Of a DNA stretch of 64,000 nt, positions 23,490 through 34,778 are shown piece by piece. How positions within the stretch are numbered: position 1 is the stretch's first letter; each line of letters opens with the position of its first letter. The stretch comes from Byssothecium circinans (lineage: Eukaryota; Ascomycota; Dothideomycetes; Pleosporales; Massarinaceae), in assembly GCA_010015675.1 (NCBI GenBank), contig ML977035.1, positions 159,935 through 223,934 of the forward strand. The letters are read 5' to 3'. The notes under the pieces were generated by a model. It saw only the letters and a list, made by a program, of their open reading frames with translations. It was not told the DNA's origin and did no database searches. Position numbers and translations under genes: made by a program.

Positions 23490-26142
23490 ATGCCGCGCCC
23501 GAAGAAGCCTGATGCGGGAGAAGCTAAAAAGAGGTCCCGTAATGGATGCTGGTAAGACCACCTAAACCCTTCTGTATCTGTAAGATATGTCGGTTGATCC
23601 TCGCTACAGGCCATGCAAATCGCGAAAGGTGAAATGGTGAAGACTCCCTCCCATCTATACCGATCTGGACACCCAGTAACCATCTACCAGTGGAGAAGAG
23701 AAGCCCCGATGCCTGAACTGCGAAAGACAGGGAGAAACATGCGACTACAGTATTCGTTTGAATTGGGGTGGCCGTACAAAACGAAGTCTTGACGAAAGTG
23801 CGCCTGCTCTGGGCACAAATAACATAAAGAATCCCTATATGATGACACTCTCGTTCGACAATACTGCCTCGCCTTCTTCTCCACCACCCCGACCTTCCGG
23901 ATCATCTCAATCAAGGAATAAAGTCGCGCGCCATAATCGATCGCAATCAGCGACTTCCGTTCCCCAGTCCGATGCTTCCATGATCGACCCAGAGCTGCTG
24001 CGGATGAGTAGTTCACACTCACAATCAGTAACGGCCCGCGGAGCTCGTACAGATCACTCCTCTCAACCCCAAGAGCCGAAAAGGCAACCGTCATCTGCTC
24101 CCTTCAACATGCAACATTTCCACGGAAGCTTTGACTATCCGTCACCAGGCGGGTCCAGCTTCGACAGTCCCACTTCTAGTAGCACAAACTACCCATCTGT
24201 CGCCGCCGAATCTCCCCACCCTATGCCACCGCCTGGTCGAAGCAGTTCTCACGACACGTCATTAAGTCGACATCATACCGACACGAGAGGCGCACTCCAC
24301 ACACGTTCCCAACATAGCTGCTCTGCCGAATCTCCAGCTACTTCGGACGCTCGCTCCCCGCAGACAGGTCCGCCTACACCCTATAGCTTCTACATGATAA
24401 TGCCGCTGACTCCAAACTCGTCAGCTGGTCTAGAAGATCCGGCTCTCCGTTCCCCAGCATTGCATAACGTCAACCAACATATGCCCATAGACTTGCGTCG
24501 CATGTCCGTCCAATCATTACTAGGACCGTCCAAAGATAGCCTAAAAGACTGTCGCTTAGTTCGGGAGTATCCCATCAGCAACATGGAGCACACAGTCTAT
24601 GGATATGACTGTGGATTACCCGATCTCGATACGCCTACAAACGATGATATCCACGCAATCGCCATCCTCAGCCCACCAAGTCTCCCCGTGGACTTGGATG
24701 GACAGACACCATATGGCAATACAGATTTCGAAGGCAAGGATATGACTTTTGAAAAGGGTGGATACTATGCAAAACCAGTGCCCATCAAGATTCCGAAGTC
24801 GCTAGAACCTCTACCTTCCTTGCTTTTGGATAATCAGATGAATTTGCTGTATTTTCATCACTTTCTCAATCATACAGCTCGTATACTAGTGCCTCATGAT
24901 TGCGAAAAGAATCCATTCAGGGAGATATTGCCAGAGAGTAAGTGTTTCCAACCCACGACGTTTGAGCTTCCCCTGAGGCTTTGCATGCCAACATCTGGTC
25001 ATTACCACTCAATCGACGCCTCTTAATCGGAGTTTCTTTGCCGCTAACATGAAACAGTGGCGGTCAAGAACGACAACATTCTGCACCTCCTTCTCGCCTA
25101 TTCCGCCTCCCACCGCGCCCGCATGCTCAATCACCAAGAACCCAAGAACCGCATCGACCACTGGGTCGAAGACGTGTTCCCCAAACTCCGACAATCTCTC
25201 CTGGAAGCTACAGATCTCAAAACGATAACCAACGATACTCTCGCGCCCTTTATAATGATGGCCTCACTAGAAATTATCTCGCCCAACACCTTCGGATCGG
25301 ACGTTGATGTACGATGGCAGGACCACCTCAAGATAGCACGCGAAGTGATTGTAGCACGCGGCACATCACGTATAATAGAACGCTCCGACCACGCCACATA
25401 CTTTCTCTCCCGCTGGTTCGCCTACCTCGACGTTCTAGGCTCATTAAGCGGGAACAAGAACGACCAACCACTAGGCTCTCTCTACTGGAATTCCGAAAAC
25501 GCCTCAACCGACGAAGACTTCCAAATCGACTGTCTGACCGGCTTCACGAACCGCTGTGTCGGCAGTCTAGCCCGCATCGCCGAGCTCGCAAAACATGTCG
25601 AATCCTCGCGCATCGGTCCCGACGGTAATATCATCGAAGACTTCACGCCTAGCGAATACATCACCGTGCAAGCCAAAGCCATCGAAAAGGACCTCCAGGA
25701 CGGCATCTTCAACCCCGACCGCGCGCACAAAGGGTGTAACCACCGCCAATCCACATCCTCTGAATCGCAGGGCGCGTGGGACGCCAACGAGATCTACGCT
25801 ACAAACGAAGCGTTCCACTGGGCGGGGCTGATCCATCTCTACCGGCGAGTGCTAAACCGTCCGTCGGAAGATCAATCCGTGCAGCATGCTGTTCGGAAGA
25901 TCATTGGGCTTTTGGCGTCGGTGAGAGAGGGGAGTACGGCGGAGGCGTGTTTGCTGTTTCCTATGTTTGCGGCGGGGTGTGATGCGAAGGATCAGTGGCA
26001 GAGGGAGAGGGTTATGGAGAGGTTGAAGGGTGTGGAGGGGTTTGGCATGACGCAGGTTAAGAGGGCGAGGGGGCTTATGCAGAGGGTTTGGGATACGGGG
26101 AGGCCTTGGGAGAGCCTTGTGCAGGGCGAGTTCTTTGGCTGA
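23490..26142 (+). CDS. Zn2Cys6 transcription factor with fungal-specific regulatory domain (PF11951-like)
   Basis: A nuclear DNA-binding regulator. Exons: 23490-23551, 23610-23636 (a 27-nt micro-exon), 23691-24937, 25058-26142; introns of 58, 54 and 120 nt; product 806 aa. The first three exons together build the binuclear zinc cluster: Cys at residues 20, 23, 30, 37, 40 and 47 (CWPCKSRKVKC then CLNCERQGETC), preceded by a basic RPKKPDAGEAKKRSR tail. Residues about 60-270 are disordered Ser/Pro-rich. The C-terminal half (from about 370) is all-helical, with HHFLNHTARIL, NILHLLLAYSASHRARML, RWFAYLDVLGSLSG and FHWAGLIHLYRRVLNR, the pattern of the fungal transcription factor domain seen in Arg81/Acr-2-type regulators. 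Target genes cannot be read from the context; the neighbours are housekeeping genes. Confidence 0.92.
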
Positions 26143-27741
26143 GTGCGGTGGGGGGAGAAACGGGAAGAAGGAGGAATTGAATATTGTTATTGAAGATTCG
26201 TCGAAGAGCTTGGATGCTTGCATGACCGATGGATACCAATATCGAGGCTTGAGGACGACGGCGGAAGTGTTCAAGTGCCTCGACGCATTCCAGTGGGTTT
26301 ACCCAAGCAAGGTTTTGGACGCTCAGGCTTCTGCGGGAAAGAAATAATCGTACGTACTTTCCTACTCTACACATTTCCCCATTTCGTCTCAGTCTTACAT
26401 TTCTCAGTGAAAACGCATTGAATCAACCGCGAAATCGATCTTCGAGTATCAATGACGAAGTACGAACAGCCAACCAACCGATATTGACGTCACAGCTCGT
26501 ATACGCACACGAGCCCCGGCCCACACCCAAATGTTTGGCCTTTTGAGGAAACGGGCAAACAGTCTCCCGTACACTTCCTTATTAGGACTAGCTCCTTCAC
26601 GCAGTTATAAACCCCCCCCCCCGGGGCGATTGCACCCTACAGTTAAATTTATGTCCAAAGCACGAATTCCGCAGAAGAAAGGTAGTTCTAGACCCTAGTC
26701 TGTGTACGGTATAGCATTATCCAACTTGACGAGGAGAACAGGCGAATACGTCTTACTCAATCGTGAAGACCTGGGCACGCGGGGCTGACTGGTAAAATCT
26801 GACCCTACACCACAGAAAGTATTGATCTTCGCAGAATCACATCATGGTAGTGAGATATATCGGCTGATTTTAATTTTCACTGCAATCTTTAGCCCGGGCG
26901 AGGAGTCGAAAGCGTCTGAACTGCCAGTCAAACTGCGCCTTACGAGCAGATGATCGAAAGTGACCGGTGAGCATGAGCGGCGTTTATGTAGCCTACGAAT
27001 GAAATCGAGCTTCGAGGCAGACGCCAAGGGCGCAAGGCAAATGCAATACGATCTAGGGATACAGTACACTGCACTACCAACTTTAGCACAAGCGGGGTCT
27101 TACTACAAATCTACATAAAACTTTCTTGGTGAAGACTTGTGCAAGGTGCTTGAATGTGTCGAAATCGGTATTGAGCTTGACTCACACTTCTTCGTTGTTT
27201 GGCCAGGATTCTCGTAGAGGCTCAGCTTCTCCTTAGGGGGAGATGGTGGTCATTGGGACGGGTCTGACGAGGTTCCTCAGAAAGAGTTCGGATGCATCCT
27301 ACAACCCAACTGTTGAGGCGAGAATTGCACTTGGCCCTCCCAGAAGAATTTGACGAGTCCTCCTCTGTGCGCAAGTAATCGACAGTGGAAGGGTAATTGG
27401 AGAAGGTAGGCACGACCAACGGCAAATGTACCCCTGACTAAGCATTTCATGGTCCCAGCGCAAGCCCGCCATGAACGACGCCCGAAGGAACCATCCGCAA
27501 AGTTGCCTACCGCGTCTCTGTCCCCTTTGTACTTTTTCTCCCTTCTCAATTGAACTTCCTGAGCTTCTCAAAGCTCCAACTGTCTCCGTCTACTCTCCTT
27601 CCAACCTATCTCACGCGCTGGACCGCAAACCTCCGCACATCCGCCAAGACGCGACCGAGCATTCCAACCTCACGAAACTTTCTCTCTTCACCCACCCACT
27701 TTGCAGCGACACCGTCCCATTTCCACTCCAATACCGCCAGA
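26143..27741. other. Intergenic; holds one isolated motif copy and a C-run
   Basis: No gene seen between the regulator and PAM17. A C13 run lies near 26611-26623 and an inverted single copy of the recurring motif at 26877-26899. Confidence 0.5.
26877..26899 (-). repeat. Isolated copy of the recurring ~24-bp motif
   Basis: The plus strand reads TTCACTGCAATCTTTAGCCC then GGGC, the exact reverse complement of the core GGGCTAAAGATTGCAGTGAA found in the clusters of the right part of the window. It is 15 kb from the nearest other copy, in ordinary intergenic DNA. Confidence 0.85.
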
Positions 27742-28534
27742 ATGTTCGCCTCCTCTGCCCTGCGCCCAGCAAGGGTCTTCACTGTCGGCTTCAATCCCGC
27801 CATGCTAGCTCCATGCACGTCATCCGCAACCGCGACCGCATCGCCATTCTCCACCACCACAAAGCGCCCCGCTAGCCTCCAGCGAACCTCGCCCATCCAA
27901 ACCGTCATTCGCCATGCATCCTCTGCCTCTCCGGCTTCTACGACCCCGCAAACCCCTCCGTCGTCAAACCCTCGCACACAGCTCACATGGAACGACTTCC
28001 TTGCTCTGCGCCGTACACGCCGAAAAATCAGTGTCGTCACGTCTGGCGTCACTTCAATCGCGACGCTGTACTATGGCCTCCGTGTCTTCATTGAGAATGG
28101 GTACGATGCTTCGTTGTCGGCGAGCCTGGGACTCGATCCGTTGATGGTGACGGGACTGAGTTCTTTTGGCATGTTGGCAGCAGGATGGCTTATTGGACCG
28201 GTGTTTGGCGGTGCGATTTTCAGTCTGAGGTATCGGGCGAATCGGGGCGAGATTCAGAGGGTAAGTCGTCCCTTGTCTGGCCTAATTGAGGATGGAGTGC
28301 AGAGTTGGAGCTCGGGTTGTCAAGAGAGACAACTGCTAACGCGTGAGACAGAAAGAGCGTGAGTTCTACAACCGTATCAAGAGCCACCGTGTCGATCCCA
28401 CGTCTTCCTCCATGGCCAACCCGGTCCCCGACTACTACGGCGAGAAGATCGGCAGTGTTGCGGACTATAGGAGATGGCTCAAGGACCAGCGCGCTTTCAA
28501 CTTGAAGAGGGGTGCGTATCAGGGAAACAAGTGA
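27742..28534 (+). CDS. PAM17: Presequence translocase-associated motor subunit Pam17, mitochondrial
   Basis: A subunit of the TIM23 import motor in the mitochondrial inner membrane, needed for efficient import of matrix proteins. Exons 27742-28260 and 28352-28534 (91-nt intron with TGCTAAC branch site) encode 233 aa. Residues 1-60 form an Arg/Ser/Thr-rich, acid-free presequence. LTWNDFLALRRTRRK (81-95) is the family signature just before the first membrane segment (about 95-117). The second is at about 133-160 (LMVTGLSSFGMLAAGWLIGP). The C-terminal exon carries KEREFYNRIKSHRVDPTSSS and PVPDYYGEKIGSVADYRRWL, strongly typical of Pam17. The frame is open upstream, but 27742 is the first real ATG. 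Confidence 0.96.
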
Positions 28535-29277
28535 GAAAAGTCGAGTTTTTCGTGCCAGTCGAGGTGAACGTACTAGTGTAGCAATCCATCTGAGTTGCGA
28601 CATGTGCAAGATATGGAAGTAAGCGCATCGGTGAAGAGTGCAAAGCATTTGAATCATTCGAATGAGGAGGGCATGAGTACACAGGCTCAGCACGTGCTGT
28701 GTGCAATGTATGAATATGGGTTCCACGGCCACCAGGTACTATACTGTAGTGAGCAAATCCAGATCTCCATTCAGTCTGCACTGTCAATGTCTATTGGGTA
28801 TCTACTGCCCATATCCGTTCAATCACCATTGTCCATGTTCATTTTTCTCTATCATCCATGCCTACTCAATCTTTACTGTACCTGTGTATTCTGTCTTCTC
28901 GTTCCTATATATTCATCTTCTCAGTTCATGTTTGCTCGATCTCCACTGTCCAGGTCTATTCCAACTCCACTGCTAATGCTCTCCTACCTCTACTCTCAAT
29001 GTCTATCCAATTCCCACTATTCACACTGCGCAATAAACATCTAAGCCCCGAACAAGGCACAATACATTCGATTTCAAAACAGTGTAATTTGTCCGTGAAC
29101 GGTTGTCCGGGCGGTGAAGAGGATAAGGGTCCAGTCTCAGTCCAAGCAACAAACGCCTACCTGCCTGCCGACTTTTATTGTCCCACCGCGCCCTCACACC
29201 ACAACACCAACAAACATCTCGCGGACGTACTACTATTGCTACTACTACAAAGCACACCGCACCACCACCACGCCACA
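28535..29277. other. Intergenic with a diverged pyrimidine-rich minisatellite
   Basis: Beyond the PAM17 stop there is no gene. Most of the right half is the degenerate repeat listed at 28760-29020. Confidence 0.5.
28760..29020. repeat. Degenerate minisatellite, core CCACTGTCCATGTCTATT
   Basis: Variants of the core occur at about 28779 (CACTGTCAATGTCTATT), 28801 (TACTGCCCATATCCGTT), 28826 (CCATTGTCCATGTTCATT), 28873 (TTACTGTACCTGTGTATT), 28939 (CCACTGTCCAGGTCTATT) and 28990 (TACTCTCAATGTCTATC). They are separated by pyrimidine-rich filler, and spacing is irregular (about 25-65 nt). Confidence 0.55.
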
Positions 29278-29774
29278 ATGGCAGCCACCACTGCCATCAT
29301 CGCCGCCACCAAGGCCGCGCCCACCACCACCAACCCCGCCGCCCTCAAGCTCGAGCACCTGCTCGCCTCGGCGGCCGGAGAGCACAAGACGGCTCTCCTC
29401 CTTAATGTAAGAGCACCCTCAAGCTCAAAGTCTCCCAACCACCTCCCCAACCCATGGACCTTCCCATCAACAAGACAACGCAATACACAATACACACTGG
29501 CACACCCCTCGACTCGCTTTAACTCGCTTTAACTTTAACTAACTTTCTCCCCCAACAGGTCAAGGGCTGGAGGAAGAGGGGAGGGAAGGAGGCGGTTCGC
29601 CGCCAAATGGCGGTGCTGAGGGTGTGGGAGGAGAAGGAGAGGGAGAAGAAGAGGACGGTGACGGTGGAGGTGGAGGTCAAGGTGGAGGAGAGGGAGGTGG
29701 GGTTGGAGGAGATACCGTGGGCGGCGGGGCATGGGGAGGATGAGGAGATGGTTTGGGGGGATTGTCGGGAGTGA
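29278..29774 (+). CDS. Doubtful small basic/acidic protein, 114 aa
   Basis: A two-exon model, 29278-29406 and 29559-29774, joined in phase by a 152-nt intron (GTAAGA..CCAACAG). The peptide begins MAATTAIIAATKAAPTTTNP, continues ALKLEHLLASAAGEHKTALLLNVKGWRKRG, and ends in a Glu/Lys/Val-rich helix. The splice sites, CCACA-ATG context and phase agreement favour a gene. The second exon, however, is nearly pure polypurine, which leaves frames open by chance. No family recognised. Confidence 0.4.
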
Positions 29775-31019
29775 GGGGGAGGGTAGAGGGGACGGAGGGA
29801 GGGGAGATGAACTGGGGAAAGCGTAGGCAGAGTTTTGACACATGACTGTGATGATCGGTTGGCGGGAAGGCGGAATGGTAGGAGAAGGGGGAGAAAGGGA
29901 GAGAAAAGTTTCTTGTTTTGTGTGTTTTCCTTTTCCGAGGTTCGAGATTTTGTGTCCCAAAACCTTGGATGCTGCGTGATGAAAACGTGGCCTACCTATA
30001 TACCCTCAAACAAAAAGCTTACCGGTTAACGGGTAACGGTTAACGAGTAACCCACACCGACACCAATGTACTACCTATAATCAAGAAAAGGTGTAACGTC
30101 TTTCAATTGCCTACACGCGTGCTCCGGCCCTCACTGACCGCATTCTGCCTCACAGTCCTCCCCATCTACAAGAGAACTGTGCCTGTGCCTATACCATAGC
30201 AGCAAGAAAGCTCTTAACCGTAATATGATCATGGCTGCGGACAATGCTAGAACCTATCTAGCTTCCGCTTCCCAAGCTATGAGCGTCTCATTGACATTGA
30301 AATTGACATCGGCCTCGAATCGAATCGACAGGACAAAGCAAGCCCGTATTCTCCTCCAATTGGCCGGTTACGAAGACAACGGGGGCGAACGTAGACGGTG
30401 CTAGATATTTTGAACTGACGGTCGAATCTTTAGGACTGCAGCCTATAGCGTGATAGAGATGGATATAGAGGGAGGGAAGAGCGGCGTTCGAAAGAGCTTT
30501 CAATAGCTTTATTACATGCTTGAAAGGGCGTGAGGTCCCCACGAGGTCAGACCACCTGGTTTGATTGAGCAAAACACCCGCTGCACGATTGTACTCCCCT
30601 AGGTCGAGACATTTGTGCATACATGGCGGTGAATAGTCTGATCCGGGTTATATTACCTGTCCTGCCAACAGACATCAGCACAAACTATCCCGAAGCAAAG
30701 CTACCCGTTACTTGTATTCAACATCACCATCAACGGAAAAGGTATGCCGTGAGAGCGCATTCAAGAGCCCCATATTAAACTACGTAACTGCTAAAAATTT
30801 TGTATGTGTGAGCACAACATAATTGCACTATGCACCATCGTAGAATCGTATTGTACTACACAGACCTCGTAAACACCGTGCCCTAGGCGGCGAAAGTCTA
30901 GTAATGGGAGCTAGGCATATCGGGTTGGAGAGACGACTCCATGAGAGTCTGAGGCGTGATGGGCGGGGATATAGATCCCCGGGGGAGATGACTTGTCGTA
31001 ATACCAAGACTAGCCACAA
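29775..31019. other. Intergenic, nothing convincing
   Basis: There is a GTTAAC/GGTAAC-rich patch near 30018-30050 and a 110-aa minus-strand open frame (30288-30620) that I do not support as a gene, because it shows no family motif, domain or splice-consistent extension. Confidence 0.4.
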
Positions 31020-32692
31020 TCACAATCCGGTAATACCTTTGCTCTTGCTCGACGCAAGGGCGGCAGACAGACCGAACTGGTTGTGAATCCCCTCAACACG
31101 ATGCGTCGAGTTCAAGTTCTTGACGAGCACAATCTGGAAGCAAGTGGCGGTACCCTGACGAGAGGCAATGGTGGAGATGGCAAGGAAGTACTCCCAGATG
31201 CGGTACCAGCGCTTTCCGTACTTGGCGATGACCTTGTCCTTGTTGCCGATCCAGTTGCGGTACCACCTCCACAGGGTGGCCGAGTAGTGGACACCGATGG
31301 TGTCGATGCCCTTGACCTCGAAACCGGCACCCTCAAGCTTGTCTACGACCCAGCCGAGTGGAGTCGAGGCATCGGCGCCAGGGAAGACGTACTTGTTCAT
31401 GAAGAGGCCCCAGGTCAGATCCTCGAATTGCCATGCCTTGCGGAGACCGGCGATTTGGAGGAAGAAGACACCGTTGTCATCGAGCATGTCGTAGACCTGA
31501 CAGGCGAAACTGCCAAAGTGACGGACACCGACGTGCTCGGCCATCTCGAGACAGGTGATCTTGTTGTAGCCGCCAGCTGGCACGGGGATGTCGCGGTAAT
31601 CCATGCAGAGGATCTGAGACTGGTTCTCTGGGATACCGTTCTTTCGGAGACCGTTGTTTCCCCAGGCAGTCTGGTTGCGACCGAGCGTGACACCAGTGAC
31701 ATGAGCGCCGTACTTGACGGAAGCAAATTTGGCAAGGGTGCCCCAGCCGCAGCCAATGTCAAGCATCCTCTCGCCTTTCTTGACGTCGATCTTCTCGCAA
31801 ACAATTGCGAGCTTGTTGTCTTGGAGCTGCTCGAGAGACTCCTCTGTGTTGATGTCGGAGATGATGCCGGACGTGTAGATCATGCGTGGGCCGAGGAACC
31901 AGCCGTAGAAATCGTCGCCACGGTCGTAGTGGTCGCGTACCTGTTCCTCGTCTAGCCATTGTTAGCTGTGGTCGTAAAGTTGGAGTGGAGAGGTTCACCT
32001 TGCGACCTGGTGTGCATTATCATCTCAGGGATCATGCCCAACAAAAAGTGCTTGATCAACCCAACAGTAAAGGTAAAGTTTGCCCAGTCATGGCGGAACT
32101 CGAGAACCTCAAGGCAGTCACCCTTGAAGTCGACATCGCCGTCAAAGTATTTCTCCTGGAATGTCTCCAGTGGAATTTTGTGCTTTCCGTAGTAGCTATC
32201 GCGGTCCTCCTCCTTGTGGAACTGAAGATAGTGCTCGATGGGCTTGTCAGGGAGTTTGGCCTTGTCGTTCTTGCGGGGGGCAACTTTCGAGGTAATGATC
32301 CAGAAGGCTGCGAGGAGCGGAAGGTCAAGAATAAGGGCGAAAAAGAGCCATGTCTTGAAACCACCGCCGAAGCTCCAGGTGATGTACCCCGGCACGAGCG
32401 TCAGAAGAGAGATGAGCAGAGTGTTGTTGAAGTGCTCTGCACTGGGGCCATCTGCGGGTAGAGGAGCATTGGCGATTGCAGGATACTGTCAAGGACGAAA
32501 AAAATCAGCACATGTATCACTCGTTGTGAGGCTCAATGGCAGGCGGGGCTTTTGTCTGGTCGCTTGTTGGGGGAAACATACCGAGGTCGTCTTGACACCG
32601 CAGTCGAACGCAGGAGTTGACGGCGAAGGAGCCGGGGGCGTTTCAATCCACTCGAAATTCTCTTCCGATGTAGACCTGCTCATTTTGTCCAT
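31020..32692 (-). CDS. Sphingolipid C9-methyltransferase
   Basis: Transfers a methyl group from SAM to C9 of the sphingoid base of fungal glucosylceramide; membrane-bound, probably ER. Exons: 32692-32582, 32485-31999, 31951-31020; introns of 96 and 47 nt; product 509 aa, the usual family length. The N-terminus (MDKMSRSTSEENFEWIETPP) is followed by two membrane segments (about residues 57-103, NNTLLISLLTLVPGYITW and WLFFALILDLPLLAAFWII). The catalytic part is a cyclopropane-fatty-acid-synthase-like fold: DHYDRGDDFYGWFLGPRMIY, the SAM loop RMLDIGCGWGTLAKFA (about 263-278), CLEMAEHVGVRHF, and the C-terminal VLVKNLNSTHRVEGIHNQ typical of fungal C9-methyltransferases. A duplicate gene elsewhere in the genome cannot be excluded. 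Only about 200 nt separate it from the phosphatase gene upstream on the same strand. Confidence 0.95.
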
Positions 32693-32899
32693 GATTGAGG
32701 GATTTTGCAACAGAACAACGCGAAGCGTGGGTGGATATGCGTACGCCAAGAGCCAACGGCGGTGTGTAGCCCAGACACGTAGCGATCATAGCTCCGAACG
32801 GACCCCTGACCACATTTCGTTAGCCGGAAGCGTCACCTTGCATCTGGATTCTTGTGCCATGTGGATGTGAACAGACTTGCGGCGCACAGTTGGTTGTTT

Positions 32900-34003
32900 T
32901 TATGAGCTCTCCGCCTGGAGGAAGCGTTTTATGCTCTCCATCATTTCTCTTGTGACACCGGTAGCCTGCAAGTACTTCTCCACACCTCCGTACCTCGACT
33001 CAAGATGCGCATGCACACTCCTGACCACCTCTCGTGGGCAGCACGCGAATCGCTCCGATAGCCCGATGCTCGCAATCTCTTTGATCCTCTCTGCCTTCTC
33101 CGCCTCCAGCTCTGGTTCTGAAAGCAGGTAGTCCTTTTCAATTGCATCAATGTCTACGTCGAGAAGGAATAGGAGCAGCATGACGATTAATCCAGTTCGG
33201 TCTTTGCCCTGCGTGCAATGAACGATAACAGGCCAGTTCTTCTCATCTGCCAATACATCGAAGATCTGCTTAACCTCTTTTGTGCATACGTTCAGCGATT
33301 CCGTGGCCAGTCCGATGAGGCCCATTGATTCCATGTGCGGCGCGAGGATTTTGATCGCGTCCAGACGGTACCCAAAGATCATAAGTCCAATGAGTCGAAA
33401 GAACTCCATCCACGACAGCTTCGAGATGAGCATACGCGAGAAGGCCGAGCCATTGAAGTTGATTTCGTGGTAAACGACACCCGGGATCTTGAGTGGTTCC
33501 GCGACATCGTCGTTAGATTGAGGGACTGCTTCTGATGCCTTGATTCGCGCGTCTCGCTTCTGCGCCTGCTCGATGTGTTCGGTTCTGCTGCATTTCAGTC
33601 TCGCACCAAGATACCGCCTGACGGGCTTGATATACTTCGTTCGCAGGTCGATGATGCTCTTTAGGCCGTAGTCTTTGAGCAGTCTCTGTCTGTCTTGATA
33701 TGATGCATCGTCTTCTCCACGTCAGGTGCTGTTTCTTATGATTTGGAATGTTCCATACCCGGTCGAGCTGCTCGGTACAGACGCCCGGTCTTTAGACGTC
33801 TGTCAGTTGGTCAGCATCTAGCAGCAAGCAGGAGGACAACCAGCAAAGTACCTGGAACCCGTAAGATCGTTCATGAGAACGCCCACATCTCGAAAATTGG
33901 GGAGGCTCTTCAGAGGCGAATAAGTTGAGCCCATGGCCTCTAAGATCGATGCAGCCCCAACGTTCTGCTTGTGCGAATGTTCGAAGGCACGAGACGCCGT
34001 CAT
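32900..34003 (-). CDS. Protein tyrosine/serine phosphatase (Y_phosphatase3 type)
   Basis: A cysteine-dependent phosphatase. Exons: 34003-33852, 33799-33759 (41 nt), 33714-32900; introns of 52 and 44 nt with CTGAC-type branch sites; product 335 aa. Family marks in order: SLPNFRDVG near residue 38, RRLKTGRLYRAARP at the first splice junction, LKDYGLKSIIDLRT, then the P-loop VHCTQGKDRTG with catalytic Cys at about 231 and Arg six residues on. This is CX5R followed by Thr, as in PF13350 enzymes. After the P-loop comes a long helical tail with KDYLLSEPELEAEKAERIKE and the C-terminal YGGVEKYLQATGVTREMMES. The start was chosen because upstream in-frame triplets are not ATG; MGSTYSPLKS at 33934 is the alternative. 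Substrate unknown. Confidence 0.9.
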
Positions 34004-34778
34004 GGTCTCCTGGAACAATCAAATGATGCCCTGTGCTGCTGACGTCACGCTAGAATTAACCACATCGGGGACGAGCAATGGAGTTTACTCCAAAGACGGT
34101 GTTCCGTAAGGAATCTTGCTGCATCTGACACCGCGAGAACCCCCACCTGTTGGGCGCTCTCCTGTCCTGCATCGTATGTCTCATTATAGCGTTCGGTTTC
34201 TGTGTCGCAAGAAGTACACGCTCGGAAGCTGGTAATAGTTGCCTGTGCAATACACTGGCAAGATATCCCCTCGTACAACCTACAATGGTACCGTTCGTGC
34301 CATGTAAAACACCTAATAAACAATGTTTCCCAAGAAGTGCCAGGCTGCGGTAGGAAAGGTGGGGGAGAGATTTGGCATCTTTGACATCACGGCAGGGGTG
34401 CATATCCTCCACCCACATTCGGGTGAACACATTGTGAACATTTCTAAATTGGAATTTGAAATTCAAAAGGTGTTGGATAGCATCCAATGACAAGCACGAG
34501 GGAATTCTATGGAGTGGCGATCTTCACGTCGATCAAGAGTCCTTGCCTAGAATGTAACGAACGCTAACCATCCCGGCATGCACTCCTACGTCATGGGGCC
34601 ACCGCTGTACACAGCGCCATCATCATCACTACCAGTCATGGCTCCCTCGAGCGTTGCTGGAGTCCGCATCTTCTGGAATCATATTTGGAGCGCTAATATC
34701 GAGGCCGTCTTTCATACCGGTCCTATTTTGACCCAATCTGTGCTCCATTCGATTGCGAGGTCACATCATATCGCATCC
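34004..34778. other. Divergent promoter region, no gene seen
   Basis: It separates the phosphatase (-) and the eisosome gene (+). The frame upstream of 34779 is open back to 34578 but reads as non-conserved sequence. Confidence 0.5.

Noticed and set aside
30288..30620. 110-aa minus-strand open frame
   Set aside because: No family motif, domain or splice-consistent extension; its length is within chance expectation.
31083..31955. 290-aa plus-strand open frame opposite the C9-methyltransferase
   Set aside because: It is antisense to a well-conserved enzyme in a GC-rich, codon-biased region; its composition is typical of a shadow frame.
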